Source of the DNA: Dermanyssus gallinae
Lineage: Eukaryota; Arthropoda; Arachnida; Mesostigmata; Dermanyssidae
DNA: 64,000 nt
Assembly: GCA_003439945.1 (NCBI GenBank)
Contig: QVRM01001257.1
Location: 1-64,000 of the forward strand
Reading direction: 5' to 3'
The notes under the pieces were generated by a model. That model had not been told where the DNA came from and did no database searches. It was given only the letters and a program-made list of their open reading frames with translations. Below, piece by piece: positions 12,560-22,795 of this stretch (its first letter is position 1; every line of letters starts with the position of its first letter). A program made the position numbers and the translations under genes.

Positions 12560-13151
12560 GCTGAACCGAAAGCGTTCGATATCAAACTGTAACTTCTGAA
12601 GGTACAGGTAAAGCCACAGCGAAGCCGCTGCCGGCGAACGCCGACGAAAATCACGGCGTCGAGAACGTCAAGGTTTTCCGATTACGTTTCGCGAGTTAGT
12701 TAGTTAGATTGTTAGTTAGCCGATACAGCTAGACAATTAAAGTCCTCCTTCTCCTTCCTCGTCGCGGTGGCCGTCCCGGTGAGCAGGCGGCCCGCAGGAA
12801 GAGAATTCACATGCACGCAGATGAGAGGAGAAGTGAGGATCGGCTGAATCGATGGGGGGCGGGGGGGGGGGATTTGGCGAAGGGACGACTTCAACCCCAC
12901 TCACAACCGAACTGCGTAGTGTAGTCAACGCCGACTGTCGTGACCTACGACTACAGCTGCTGCTGCTGGACCGGGTCCGCCGTGCAATTCCGTTGGCGTC
13001 GGCGCGCCTTCTGCTCTCTTTCTCTCTCTCGGATCGAGGCTCGAATCGAGGCTCGAATCGAGGCCACCGGGTAAATAGAATGTTGTTGTTGTTGCAGTTG
13101 TTGTCGTCGTCCTTATTGTCGTTGTTGTTGCAGTTGTTGTTGTCGTCGTCC

Positions 13152-13192
<41 letters not shown>

Positions 13193-13900
13193 GCAGTTGG
13201 TGTTGTTGTTGCAGTTGTTGTTGTTGTTGTCGTTGTCTTTGTCGTTGTTGTCGTTGTCCGTTATCGTTGTCGATGTCGTTGATGACGATTGTCATCGACA
13301 CAAGACAACGACGAAGCTACTCTTGATGATGATGATGCTGAGGTGGGTCTTCGGACCTCGCACTGCACTCGAACCTGCACCTCTCTCTTACCCTCACTCC
13401 CTCTCCATCTTCCTCTGTCGTTCTCTCCATGCCGTTGTTGACGCGCAGGTGCTGCGCGTTGGTGCCGAGGTTAGCGCGCTGTTGTGTTGCTGTCACACGC
13501 TTTCGTGAGTCTCGACTCTACGAGCGCTTTAATTCGCTGTCATTTCTCTCTCTCTCTCTGTCTGTCTGTCTGTCGCATAGCTCTAGTTCTAGGTCAGCTC
13601 GGAGAAACGACGAATGGATCACTTGATTATCATCCACAAGCCGAGCACCTGTCTACCCGCCAGCATTCCAATGCAACCCGGAACGCGGCTAGAATCTGAT
13701 GACACCGCGATCAGCAGCAGCACCACCAAGAAGCCAGCTGTAAGGCTGCTGCTAACTACTACAGGTGCCGCACTCACTCACCATGCTCAGCCAGGCCAGC
13801 TGAGGCTGTTAAAACAACCTCCTTAAAATTTGTCTGTAATTCTAGCGGCCAGCTGCTGTTACGACTTCGATTTCTTCCATTACTGCTACTCGCAATACAG
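12560..13900. other. Triplet-repeat island 4
   Basis: TTG-rich on the plus strand (13083-13275), with a G-tract at 12861-12871, direct repeats of GAATCGAGGCTC near 13035-13062, and TC and TCTG runs at 13545-13573. The 218-codon frame at 12852-13508 is mostly poly-Leu from TTG. No gene called. Confidence 0.5.
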
Positions 13901-15400
13901 TTATACTACAGCGACAAATGTGACAGAGGGACAGCACAAACATAGAGCATTCGCATCATCAAGGTGCGCGGTGGAAACCTAGCCAAAACATAACAATCAT
14001 ACACGTTGTCACAATAGGAATAGCAGGACAAACAGCATATTGCCATGAAAAAAAGGCTACAGCGAGTTAAGCAAAAGTCGCAATTTGCACACATTTTGTT
14101 GCGGTCGAACTAGGTTGAAAAGATTAAACTGGCCGTATTGTCTGAACAAGGAAATACGTTACGCGTGCAAGCGCGTGCTCACCAAACTCAGATTTTCCAG
14201 TTATTTGTACACACACACACTGCGATACGTTTGTGTATAAGATAAGATACACGATGGCCGACAAGTAACAAGGGTCGTGTTTAAACGCAGCTACTCAGAC
14301 AATGCCGTAGCGATTTTTCACGACTGGGAACAGCTTTGCTTTTTCCAGATGAACCGCTTCTTAACGCCGTCGCTTATATATTTATTTTTTTATTTATGAA
14401 ATATCAACTATTTTGTCATCACAGATTCACACACTTTCAATGTTCCTGCTATTGCTGATCTATTGTTTCAAAATAGACGCAGAACAAATAGACTAGTTGA
14501 AACGAGTAATAATACCAACAATAATTATGCCAGGCTAGACACAAACCGTAACAGTTGAGAAACCACTGCGCGAGTCAATTGCGAGCAATTATCCGTATCA
14601 TAAATCATCTAATAAAATTAACAAAATGTAGGTTGTACGCTAGTTGGGATCCTCATGGGTTCGTACCATGATACCATGATCGGAAGCCAATGTTTGCACT
14701 TTTTGCCGTCCCAGCTCAACTTGATTTTGACCTTCGAGTCCTTAGTTATTCGTTGGTCGTTGTGTTTTCCGATCAACATCCAGCGCTCAGGCTTCCTTCC
14801 TTTGGTAAAAGCTTCAGGGGCAGCTTGAGTTTGGCGGTGTTAAATGCAGCTGCATGAACATTATGATAATCAAAGCAGTTATTTGAAGTGTTTCATGTCT
14901 GCATGTAATGTGAAATCAGATTCCAACTCAGGAACGGTCGTAGGTTCCTAAGTGAGTTTACCTTTCTAGGAGTTATACAAGTTTAGATGAAGTCCAGCGC
15001 TGTCTTTGGCGCTGACGCTAATTTCTCACTAATTATAAGTGTTGTTGGGTCAGTCCTTTATGACGCTGTCCGAGGTTTTAGCAGTACGGGTTCATGTTGT
15101 ACTTAGGGCAAAGTGTCCGTAACTTGCCAAGAGTAGAGAACTGTTGTTTACCAGGATAACGTAAGCTGCTGCCTGCTAAAAATTTGCGAGTTTGGCTGGA
15201 TATACACTTAACAAATGGCGTTATGAAGCTTGGGCTTTTTACTGCCATGTTTACCTGTCGGCCAAAATCTTTCTTGTTGAGAGAGAAACTTGCGCTTCTA
15301 GGAAGCTGGATGTTGTGTTTTGTCTAACTCCAGGAACAGAGGCCTCTATAACTGAGAGATGTTAAAGCTAATTGATCGGCAGCAAGAACTCAGTTGTATG
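13900..15400. other. Unique spacer, nothing recognised
   Basis: About 1.5 kb of non-repetitive sequence. I found no long frame, no RT motif on either strand and no tRNA-like fold. Confidence 0.35.
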
Positions 15401-15405
15401 CAAGC

Positions 15406-15408
<3 letters not shown>

Positions 15409-15468
<60 letters not shown>
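15409..15468. repeat. (TA)n microsatellite, 60 bp
   Basis: Pure TA run. A second shorter run (15569-15585) lies 100 bp downstream, just before the R1-like relic. Confidence 0.95.
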
Positions 15469-15474
<6 letters not shown>

Positions 15475-15599
15475 TTAGTTAAGTGTAGCAAAATATACAT
15501 GTGTGATGTAAGAACATGTACACACCCCGCTGGGGCATACCTCATGGCGTTAGGTCCAGATTTGGGCTATATATATATATATATAGTCCTTTAACCATA

Positions 15600-16765
15600 G
15601 TCGAAACCCAGAATGTTACTCGCTCAGAAACGAGATTGAACTGCCTAGCATTCCTACTTGATATTAACAAAACGCTTTGAACTCAATCTCATGGAACGTG
15701 ATTATGTCGCGTGATACCAGGGAGTTGGAGAGGTTAGCAGTTGGCGCCCTACAAGATATTTCCATCTGGCTCACTCCGCTTGGACTTTGCCTAGTTCCAC
15801 ACAAAACGGTGGCAATATTTCTGAACAGACAGAAACGCCCCCAAGCCCTCTCCAGCTGAGCAAAATACTTTGGGGTGCTCCTAGATACCGGCCTGACAGA
15901 CACTCCAGATGTGCACTACGCGGCAGCTTTAACTGCTGCTTAGAAACCTACCACAGAACTTTCAAGATTGCTGCCGCGCACATGGGGTGTCTTCGATGAT
16001 CGAAGGTGCCTCCTGGCGACGGTAGAAGATAGCATTATGCTATACGCAGCCCTATCGTGGCAGCGTACAGCTATGCTGGTTACGTGCCGGCGGCTCCTAG
16101 ATAAAACGCAGAGGCCGTTGGCTCTTAAGACTGCAAGAGCCAACAAAACTGCGTCCACCGCTGCTGTCCAAGTACTAAAGGAGGAGACACATAGGTGTGC
16201 GGGTTCGAGCCCCACCGTTGCACATTTGTAATTATGGGAGTCCGTCTATGAAGCAAAGCAAAAAACAGTCCCGTGGAGGTTCAATCTTGGCTTAGGGTCA
16301 GCCCGAAAAGTATAGATCTTATGGCATCTACAGGCTCTGAAGAGCACAGTCCGTCAAGTGGGCTTCTCTATGTCTCAGGAGGACGCACGGCGTCAGACAC
16401 TAGACGCTTGAAGCAATAAATAGATGGAGGACAGAGCGGGTTTCCAAACCCGCTCTATTATCCCTGATGTTAGAGAGTGGTTTTAGAGGCAAGAGAAGTG
16501 ATTGTTTTTCCTAGTGACCCAATCCCTGACGGGCCATGGCACCGTTATAAAATACCTGCATCGTATCATACGTGCCCCGTTGCCGGCGCGCTTTTCTAGA
16601 ACTCAGGAGAAGAAGACGATGTCGACCGCGGATATTCGCAATATGCGCGGTGTTCACCGCGGACAAGACAGAGTTGATGCGGCTGTTAGACCTTTTTTTA
16701 TACTGGAGGGAAAAACGCTTTTAGGCACGCTGTGCAGGACTACACGCCGACTGGTAGTTCGATGA
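15600..16765 (+). pseudogene. R1-like non-LTR retrotransposon RT, internally deleted relic
   Basis: Plus-strand pieces match the second half of R1-clade ORF2. An ALNSISW motif (about 15675, like the RT motif A neighbourhood) is followed too soon by RELERLAVGALQDISIWL and GLCLVPHKTVAIFL (15725-15830, motifs D/E), so RT motifs B and C (the active site) are deleted. Next come KYFGVLLDTGLTD (about 15860), RRCLLATVEDSIMLYAALSW (about 16005), LDKTQRPLAL and STAAVQVL (to 16177). A SINE interrupts, then the frame resumes with GFQTRSIIPDVREWF (about 16440), FFLVTQSLTGHG and IKYLHRI (16502-16565), to a stop at 16765. Several stops and frameshifts make it non-functional. Such elements encode an endonuclease-RT that copies RNA at a nicked target. 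Confidence 0.75.
16178..16309 (+). mobile_element. SINE-A, 5'-truncated copy nested in the R1-like relic
   Basis: Near-identical to the fuller copy at 17126-17295 from GGAGGAGACACATAGG through the B-box GGGTTCGAGCCC, CACCGTTGCACATTTGTA, the AGTCCGTCTATGAAGC block and GGGTCAGCCCGAAAA. The tRNA-like 5' half (A-box) is absent. R1-like coding sequence flanks it on both sides, so the SINE inserted after the R1 copy. High similarity to its neighbour suggests a recent family. Confidence 0.85.
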
Positions 16766-17125
16766 CTATCAAAGCCTTTGTATTATCTGCTAAAACACTC
16801 ATACCTCCTGTCATCTCCCGTAACCGGGTGCTATAGGTGAAGCTAATATTGCTCACAGTTAAGGGGGACGGCTCTTAAACCGGTAACTCACGGTGACCTG
16901 AAAACAAATGGCGCAGATTCTCTTGCACGACGCCCACAGCAAGCACATCATGAATGATTTCGCGATGTGTGCTCTGCCCACGTATCCCTAAGGGTGAAGT
17001 AGGCATTAAAGTAGTATTAAAAAACGGTTCCAGCACCTCGCATTTTCTTGAGGTTATCTAGGTGAAAGGGTTTAGTTGGTATTATGCCAACAGCATTTTC
17101 CCTCTCACAACAGTAGTAGTAGGTC
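16766..17125. other. Spacer, possibly R1-like 3' UTR
   Basis: No frame or motif beyond the stop at 16765. Unique sequence up to SINE-A. Confidence 0.35.
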
Positions 17126-17295
17126 GAGTTCGGTGGCGTGATGGATTAAGTCTGCGCCTCGCAGCCGGAGGAGACACATAGGTGCGCGGGTTCGAGCCCC
17201 ACCGTTGCACATTTGTATTTATGGGGTCCGTCTATGAAGCAATGTGAAAAACAGTTCCGTGGACGTTAAATCTTGGCTGAGGGTCAGCCCGAAAA
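17126..17295 (+). mobile_element. tRNA-derived SINE-A, complete tRNA-like head
   Basis: A tRNA-like head with A-box TGGCGTGATGG (17134-17144) and B-box GGGTTCGAGCCC (17189-17200) at tRNA-like spacing. A shared unrelated body follows (TTGCACATTTGTA, TCCGTCTATGAAGC, GGGTCAGCCCGAAAA), then a (TAG)n tail from about 17304. The head should drive RNA polymerase III transcription. The second copy at 16178 proves dispersal. Confidence 0.85.
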
Positions 17296-17608
17296 CTTAA
17301 CTTAGTAGTAGTAGTAGCAGTAGAAACGGCTTTCATACGATGTTTTGAGTTACAAAAAGTAGCTCCATCGGGGGTCAGCATACTCTTGTACTATTTACTC
17401 GACGACTTCGCTGCCTCCAAGAGAGTTTGATCGGCTTTGACCTCGAGATGGCTCTACCAAGCGTGATATTACTGTAGTCATCTTCGCCATTTATTTGGCT
17501 AGAAGATTGTTGTTTAGAAAGCTGTCTTCGGGTTGACCTTCCCTGCAAGAATTCGTTGCGGGTATTCGTCTTTGAGCGGCGATTTCGTGGCGGTGGTCAG
17601 CGAGTTTA
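17296..17608. other. Spacer with short (TAG)n
   Basis: (TAG)n at about 17304-17320 is the likely SINE tail. The rest is unique with no gene seen. Confidence 0.4.
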
Positions 17609-19950
17609 CAATCAATCAATTTCATTTATTCACCTTTGTAGGTAGCAGTCGAATACTTAGTCAAACAAAATTCGTGTACTTATACAAGGGTAACAACACA
17701 AGACTAGAGTCATTTCAGGAATAAAAACATTTCAGCCAAGTCAGCTTGCCAGGCTTCTCAGCGATTGTACTAGAAGGCAGTTAGCCGGTAGCTGGTATCT
17801 ATCACAAAAACTCCCACATCTAGAGCATTTACAACTATCGCAAGGGTCATGGAAACCCCGCTCCGCACAGAGCTTGTGGTGAAAACCATGAATGGCGAAT
17901 CGGGTCACAACATGTCTGTTTAATCTATGTGTTCCTTTCCACCCACTATTCCTCATTGCCCTCGTGTTAAAGAACTCTACGTCAATGTCCGCCACTTTGT
18001 CCTCCCAATCCCTGCGGTTTGCAAGAAAGGCCTTCGTCACGGGTAGATTGAAGCGACGTTGCAGGTCCTCAGAGAGCAGCGGCGTGTCCACGAGGAGATA
18101 TACGTAGCGGTTCCGAGCCGTCAGATGTAGACCCAAAGCTCGTTTAAAGAAGGAGGCCTTGACGCGGTTTTCTGCCGTGAGGTGGTCCCAGGTGACTCTC
18201 ACCCCATAGGTCGCGATCGGAGCTATCTTGAGTTCGAACAGTCTGAGTGCCGTCTTCAGCGATAGTCTGTTCGGAGATTTGATCGCCCATGTCGCCGTCA
18301 GTGCCTTCCTGCACCTCTCAGATATGTGCGCGGAGAAGCAAGTACCAGTGACAGAGAAAATCACCCCTAAGTATGGGAAGCTGTTGACATACTTAAGTGG
18401 CGTTCTGTTGAGGCGTAGCGTGTCTTCGGCTGCTGTCCTTCCCCCTATTCTGAACTTCATGGCCACGGTTTTGGAAAGGTTAATTGTCAGGCCTAAATCG
18501 GTGACCGCTTTGTGAAGACGGGCTAGTGCTTGTTGCACCTGAAACCTACTAGGCCCGTAAAGTACTAGATCGTCCGCGTACAAAATGACCTCGACCAGGT
18601 TTCTGGGTCCCTTTATATAACTCGGGAGGTCTTTTAGGAGTACGGAGAATAGGAGTGGGCTTAGGTTATCGCCCTGCGCCAGGTCCGTTGTCTGTATGAA
18701 AGGCTGGAGCTCCGCTACCCCGTCGTCGATGGTGATCCTATTCTCTTGGAGAATTTGTGCGAGAAGCTTTAGCACCTTTATTGGGACCCCTACCTCAGCC
18801 AGTGTGCGCAAAACCTTCCCTCGAGGGACCGAGTCAAAGGCCGCCTTGAAATCCACGAGTACCGCATACAGCGGGTTACGTGGCTTAGCCAGTGCTGCCT
18901 TGATATCTGCCAGCAGAATCGTACACGCTGTTTCTGTAGATCGCTCTCTCCGAAACCCATGTTGTTCCATTGGTATGGCATGAACACTTTCAAGAAAGCT
19001 GTCTAGTCTCCTCGTCAGGAGGGCAGAGAGTAGCTTATAACAAACGCTCTTCTTCGCAATGCCTCGCCATGACGAGGGGGCTGTCAGGTCGCCCTTGCAT
19101 TTGGGGATTACGAGTAGGGTGGCGTCTCTCCATTGAGTTGGAAGAGCCCCAGCGCGCAAGCATTCGTTGAATAGGGCTGTCCAGCACGGTGCCAACACAA
19201 AGCCGTTCTTTAGGTGCTCGTTGCAGAGATTGTCGGGACCGGCCGCTTTTTTGTTTCGTAAGCTATCCAGGCCCTGCATTAGCTCTCGGACTGTGAACTC
19301 CCTCTCAAGAATATCACGACCCCCTTCAATGTCCTTATCCCACACGGCAGCAAAATATGGAACCGCGCGAGGTATTGCGTCAAACGACGCGAACATGTCC
19401 GAGAAGTGATCGATGAGGGAAGCAGAGCTTATCGGGCAGGCCGCTGTCCTGGAACAGTTCGATAGCCATTTGTATGGCTGGCTCTCTGCCTCGGCAATCA
19501 GCCGGTTTTCCAGAAGCTCATGATATTTCTTCCGCTGCATTTCGTACGTCTTCCGGCAGATCGTCCTGAAGACTGAGGCCAGCGCGCGAAATGCCGGTTG
19601 CTTCTCTGCGAGAAGCCTGAAGCCAATTTGCGCCCTCCGGGCGAGACGGCAGTTGTGGTCAAACCATGGCCTGTGCTTCTTGTTCCCTCTATCGGGAGGC
19701 GGTAGTGCGCACGCCTGTAGAATCTCGGTGAGCTGTTGCGCATACCCGTCTGTGTTCACCACGGGAGGCACTGGGAGCACCTCGTGAGCGCGTTCCATAA
19801 GTCAGCGAGTTTAGCCAACGAATAGACGAGCCCACTAAATGAGTCATTTGTATGCGACAAAGCGTCTCGTACTTTTGCGCCAGTCCACCACAGACAGACC
19901 GCGTGGTCCGTGGCGTACTGCAGTATCTACAGAAATGTGTGTAAATTTAC

Positions 19951-19954
<4 letters not shown>
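17609..19954 (-). mobile_element. APE-type non-LTR retrotransposon, 5'-truncated at a (TA)n array
   Basis: Minus-strand element. Its 5' boundary lies at the (TA)n array near 19954. The first 150 bp keep an endonuclease C-terminal signature (TDHAVCLWW, about 19900), then a +1/-1 frame break near 19800, then the 685-codon RT ORF. The 3' UTR runs from 17740 to about 17609 and has an AATAAA-like signal. It ends in an ATTGATTGATTG short-repeat tail, the usual 3' signature of LINEs without poly(A). Confidence 0.85.
17741..19798 (-). CDS. Non-LTR retrotransposon reverse transcriptase (685 codons, intact frame)
   Basis: RNA-dependent DNA polymerase for target-primed reverse transcription. The N-terminal 110 residues resemble the linker after an AP endonuclease (PWFDHNCRLARRAQ). 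RT proper begins near residue 180 (LRNKKAAGPDNLCNEHLK). Motif A is VDFKAAFDSVPR (D316, D322), motif B is LAQGDNLSPLLFS, and the catalytic motif C is YADD at 407-410, followed by GLTINLSKTVAMKF and the thumb-like YVNSFPYLGVIF. The C-terminus has a Cys/His cluster (HGFHHKLC, then CDSCKCSRCGSFC). That layout recurs in the relics at 32269 and 62534 and defines a shared family. The first Met is not the true start: upstream endonuclease sequence sits in another frame, so this is a 5'-truncated, frameshifted copy with an otherwise undamaged RT frame. That suggests fairly recent insertion. Confidence 0.9.
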   Translation of the reverse strand: MERAHEVLPVPPVVNTDGYAQQLTEILQACALPPPDRGNKKHRPWFDHNCRLARRAQIGFRLLAEKQPAFRALASVFRTICRKTYEMQRKKYHELLENRLIAEAESQPYKWLSNCSRTAACPISSASLIDHFSDMFASFDAIPRAVPYFAAVWDKDIEGGRDILEREFTVRELMQGLDSLRNKKAAGPDNLCNEHLKNGFVLAPCWTALFNECLRAGALPTQWRDATLLVIPKCKGDLTAPSSWRGIAKKSVCYKLLSALLTRRLDSFLESVHAIPMEQHGFRRERSTETACTILLADIKAALAKPRNPLYAVLVDFKAAFDSVPRGKVLRTLAEVGVPIKVLKLLAQILQENRITIDDGVAELQPFIQTTDLAQGDNLSPLLFSVLLKDLPSYIKGPRNLVEVILYADDLVLYGPSRFQVQQALARLHKAVTDLGLTINLSKTVAMKFRIGGRTAAEDTLRLNRTPLKYVNSFPYLGVIFSVTGTCFSAHISERCRKALTATWAIKSPNRLSLKTALRLFELKIAPIATYGVRVTWDHLTAENRVKASFFKRALGLHLTARNRYVYLLVDTPLLSEDLQRRFNLPVTKAFLANRRDWEDKVADIDVEFFNTRAMRNSGWKGTHRLNRHVVTRFAIHGFHHKLCAERGFHDPCDSCKCSRCGSFCDRYQLPANCLLVQSLRSLAS

Positions 19955-19994
<40 letters not shown>
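19955..19994. repeat. (TA)n microsatellite at the 5' end of the LINE
   Basis: About 40 bp of TA at the 5' (upstream) boundary of the minus-strand LINE. Short TA runs follow at 20104-20126 and 20440-20468. Confidence 0.95.
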
Positions 19995-19995
<1 letters not shown>

Positions 19996-20432
19996 AGTGT
20001 AATGCACACATGGAGAGCGAAATATCTCAACGTGTCCGGTCCTTTAGAGACGATCTTTCTTTTTGCAAATGTAGCTAAAACACTTAGTTTGAAAAGAAAA
20101 CAATATATATATATATATATATATATTCTCCGGTACGACCTGCCTAGTAAAACAGCATAGGCTACGTCGCAGTGCTGTTGACAAATTTAAAGTGAAGAAA
20201 ACTTTCAATGTAGCAACGACTCGGATATATCGATAAGCCGAAAGTTGCGCTGGCGGCGACCTTCAGCGTACAAGTTGTAACGAGCCGGTAGCAGAACAGA
20301 GAGACTGCTAGCCTTTCGGACGTTGCTAGGCGATACACGCGTGTGCCCATCATCTTGCCATTTCAACACACATTGTCCAAACATTAAACATCGCTGGGAG
20401 CCTCTGTTTGTTTTATCCCCCCATTATCTCTG

Positions 20433-20472
<40 letters not shown>

Positions 20473-20958
20473 TCATGAAGATTAAAAATGTCGATTCTAA
20501 AACTATACAAAAATACATTTCGCACACATACAAGGCAACAAACACATTTCATTGTGGTTTTTACCGACATGAACGACACGAAGTGAAAGATCTAAGATGC
20601 TGAAGCAGCCATACAAATATTTAGCATGTTAAAACGTTTTTCAAACTATTTTTAACGGCAATGCGAGCCTCTTTATGAGTTGCAAACTATTTTTTTCACG
20701 CAAAGCTTTCGTGAAACTAGGACAGGGAAGGGTAATAAGAAAATTGATACTGTACTAATAGGAAGCTATAAAGCAGTTCCCTTGCTATCGATATGTCCGC
20801 GTTTTTTTGAAAACGTTTGGTGCATCCGGTGAGTCGTGTGAGCGGGTGCGTTTTTGTAGTAAAGAATTACCTCCTTCGTAATCTCCGCAGTAATGGTGAG
20901 CACTAAGTGAAAGTTCAATAGATGGTCTCCGAACTACCTGTTTCGATTTTGATTATTG
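19995..20958. other. AT-rich spacer
   Basis: Two TA runs and unique sequence. No gene recognised. Confidence 0.4.
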
Positions 20959-21219
20959 TCAAAACGTCAAAACCCCCTGATAGTAAAAATAGTGTTCATC
21001 CACATCATCATTTTCCGCTCGACCGCTGGCGTATTGCTTTTGTCGCCGACAATTATTCTTCTCTGTTCCGTGCAGCAAATTGGAATAAGGATTCAATATC
21101 TCCTCTAGCGACTCATGTGTACTGTTTAGGTTGTTCTCGAATGCTGATCTCTCTAAGACTGCATATGTCTTGTCGTCCTCTGCTGCTGGGTGTTCCTCAC
21201 TGGGTTCATCCACAAGATC
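20959..21219 (-). CDS. Candidate terminal exon, function unknown
   Basis: On the minus strand a good splice acceptor (TTCTGTTATAG, AG at 21220-21221) leads into an 86-codon open frame ending in TGA at 20959. It begins DLVDEPSEEHPAAEDDKTYA and later contains NAFENNL-like and EEILNPYSNLLHG stretches. The composition is acidic, hydrophilic and non-repetitive, as in a disordered tail. No domain is recognised, and no partner exon was found. The opposite strand also has a 119-codon frame here (20922-21281), so the strand is uncertain. Confidence 0.25.
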   Translation of the reverse strand, partial: DLVDEPSEEHPAAEDDKTYAVLERSAFENNLNSTHESLEEILNPYSNLLHGTEKNNCRRQKQYASGRAENDDVDEHYFYYQGVLTF

Positions 21220-21950
21220 CTATAACAGAATATTTATCGCAGCAATACACAGTCAACTTTGAAGAGGCTCCAATCGCGTAGGTCACTTGCAGCTTTTCGA
21301 AACACTTGTTGCTTTCTAATCCGTGCTTTGTAGTTGCACAACAATATTAAAGTCACCAAGTTTTTCATGAACGCAGCCGATGGCTTTGACTCACTGCTAC
21401 TAAGGATTTTTTTCGATCGCCATATATATATATGTATATATATATATATGTGAACGTATACTCCATTAAGTTCCTTACGTTCTAGCCACTCTATCAAACA
21501 TCAATCTGTGGGCATGTTCTCTACACCTGCGAGCTCCTGTGTTGTTTCTTATTTTTGTTGGTACTTCGCTTCCTTTTTGTTTCCTTTCTGCATGTTCCGC
21601 GATCCATCTATTGCCCTTCGAGAAAACTGGCGTGTAGACACGACAGGGCTGTTGCAGACGACATTGTAGCATTCCATATTTTGTGACACCATTAGATCTT
21701 TTTTAACAAGCCCTACTCGTTAAAAACTATTGTTTTATTATTGCTATTGTCGTAGTAGTAGGCCGGGCTTGTAAAGAGCTTCGCCGTGTTTAGAAGCCCT
21801 GCCTTGACTTTTCTTGGTCCGGCTCAAAGAGTGGAGCTTATCGTTCCTTACTCATATCGTCATCTCACAGGTTCTGCATTTGTAGGGTTTGCAACTTACG
21901 CTGGATTCAATGGAGGATCCTGCAAATGCATTCTTATTAGTTGTGGGCGG
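21220..21950. other. AT-rich spacer with short TA array
   Basis: TA/TATG run at 21421-21450. Nothing else recognised. Confidence 0.4.
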
Positions 21951-21953
21951 ACT

Positions 21954-22795
21954 AATGAGATAACTGGACTGGAATCTGGGCCGAGAAGGTCCATGAAGCT
22001 TTGGTTAGTTCGCTGCTTGAAGAATGCGGTGATGACCAGGACAACGCACGCCTTTTAGCTGTCGCTCGCCCAGGAGCAACCGACTGGTTGCATGCACTAC
22101 CCGCTGACTCACTAAGTACCCGCCTTGATGACCAATCCACCCGTATATGCGTTGGCCTGAGATTGGGAGCTGATTTGGTTGAGGCAAACAGATGCTCTTG
22201 TGGCGAGTCCGTCGGGCGACTCGCCAAGCACGACCTGTCTTGCGCTCACGCAGCGGGCCGGCGCCGAAGACACTCTGCCCTCAATGAAATACTTGCAAGA
22301 TCGCTGCGGAGGGCGGGGACTCCCTGCGAGCTGGAACCACCTGGGCTTTCAGGAGACGACGGTAAGCGCCCCGACGGTATGACTTTGATACCCTTCTATA
22401 AGGGTCGTTTCCTGGTGTGGGATACGACGGTGACCGACTCTCTGACCCCTTCTCTTGTCGGTCCCGGCGCGTCTCGCCCGGGGACGTCCGTTTCGCGAGC
22501 TGAGACCTCAAAGATAAGAAAGTATGCGGACCTAAGTCGGGCGCACCACTTTTCGCCATTCGCGTTCGAGACGATGGGTGGCCCTGGGCCCCTCACGATA
22601 ACATTGATTTCTCGGGTTGGCGGCGCGTTGCAGCAGGCGACGATGGACAAGGGGGCGCACTTCTTCTCCCAGCGACTGTCCCTGGAGATCCAAAGAGGTA
22701 ACGCGACCTCAGTGCTCGGAACTATGAGACACTGGATGGACTCGGACCTTCGCGCCAGGGGGCGGGCAGGACTTCCGCACGAGCATGAGCGATAG
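21954..22795 (+). CDS. Retroelement C-terminal module with PD-(D/E)XK-like nuclease, best-preserved copy
   Basis: Open frame from about 21954 to the stop at 22795 (the first Met is 22001, but DNWTGIWAEKVHEALVSS upstream is also open). Order: a helix with DNARLLAVARPGATDWLHAL; LDDQSTRICVGLRLGADL; a zinc-knuckle-like CSCG, then H and C (pattern CxC-x9-H-x3-C); HSALNEILARSLRRAG; the metal site KRPDGMT (22363-22383) with LVWDTTVTD about 17 residues on and KIRKYADL further on (P-D, D, K as in PD-(D/E)XK or restriction-like endonucleases); HHFSPFAFETMG; and FFSQRLSLEIQRGNATSVLG. Similar modules sit after the RT in some invertebrate non-LTR elements. The RT is missing here, so this is a 5'-truncated copy. 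Two decayed relatives lie at 3008 and 44060. Nuclease activity is inferred from motif geometry only. Confidence 0.65.

Larger units (their letters stand above)
9720..12560. other. AT-rich spacer with TA arrays; no gene recognised
   Basis: TA arrays lie at 9841-9854, 9877-9905, 9962-9990 and 11729-11752, besides the compound array at 11499-11656. The minus-strand frame at 10944-11160 is open and non-repetitive (it includes SYWKPYVSSPVGMFNLKLGS) but has no recognised domain or good splice sites. Confidence 0.4.
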
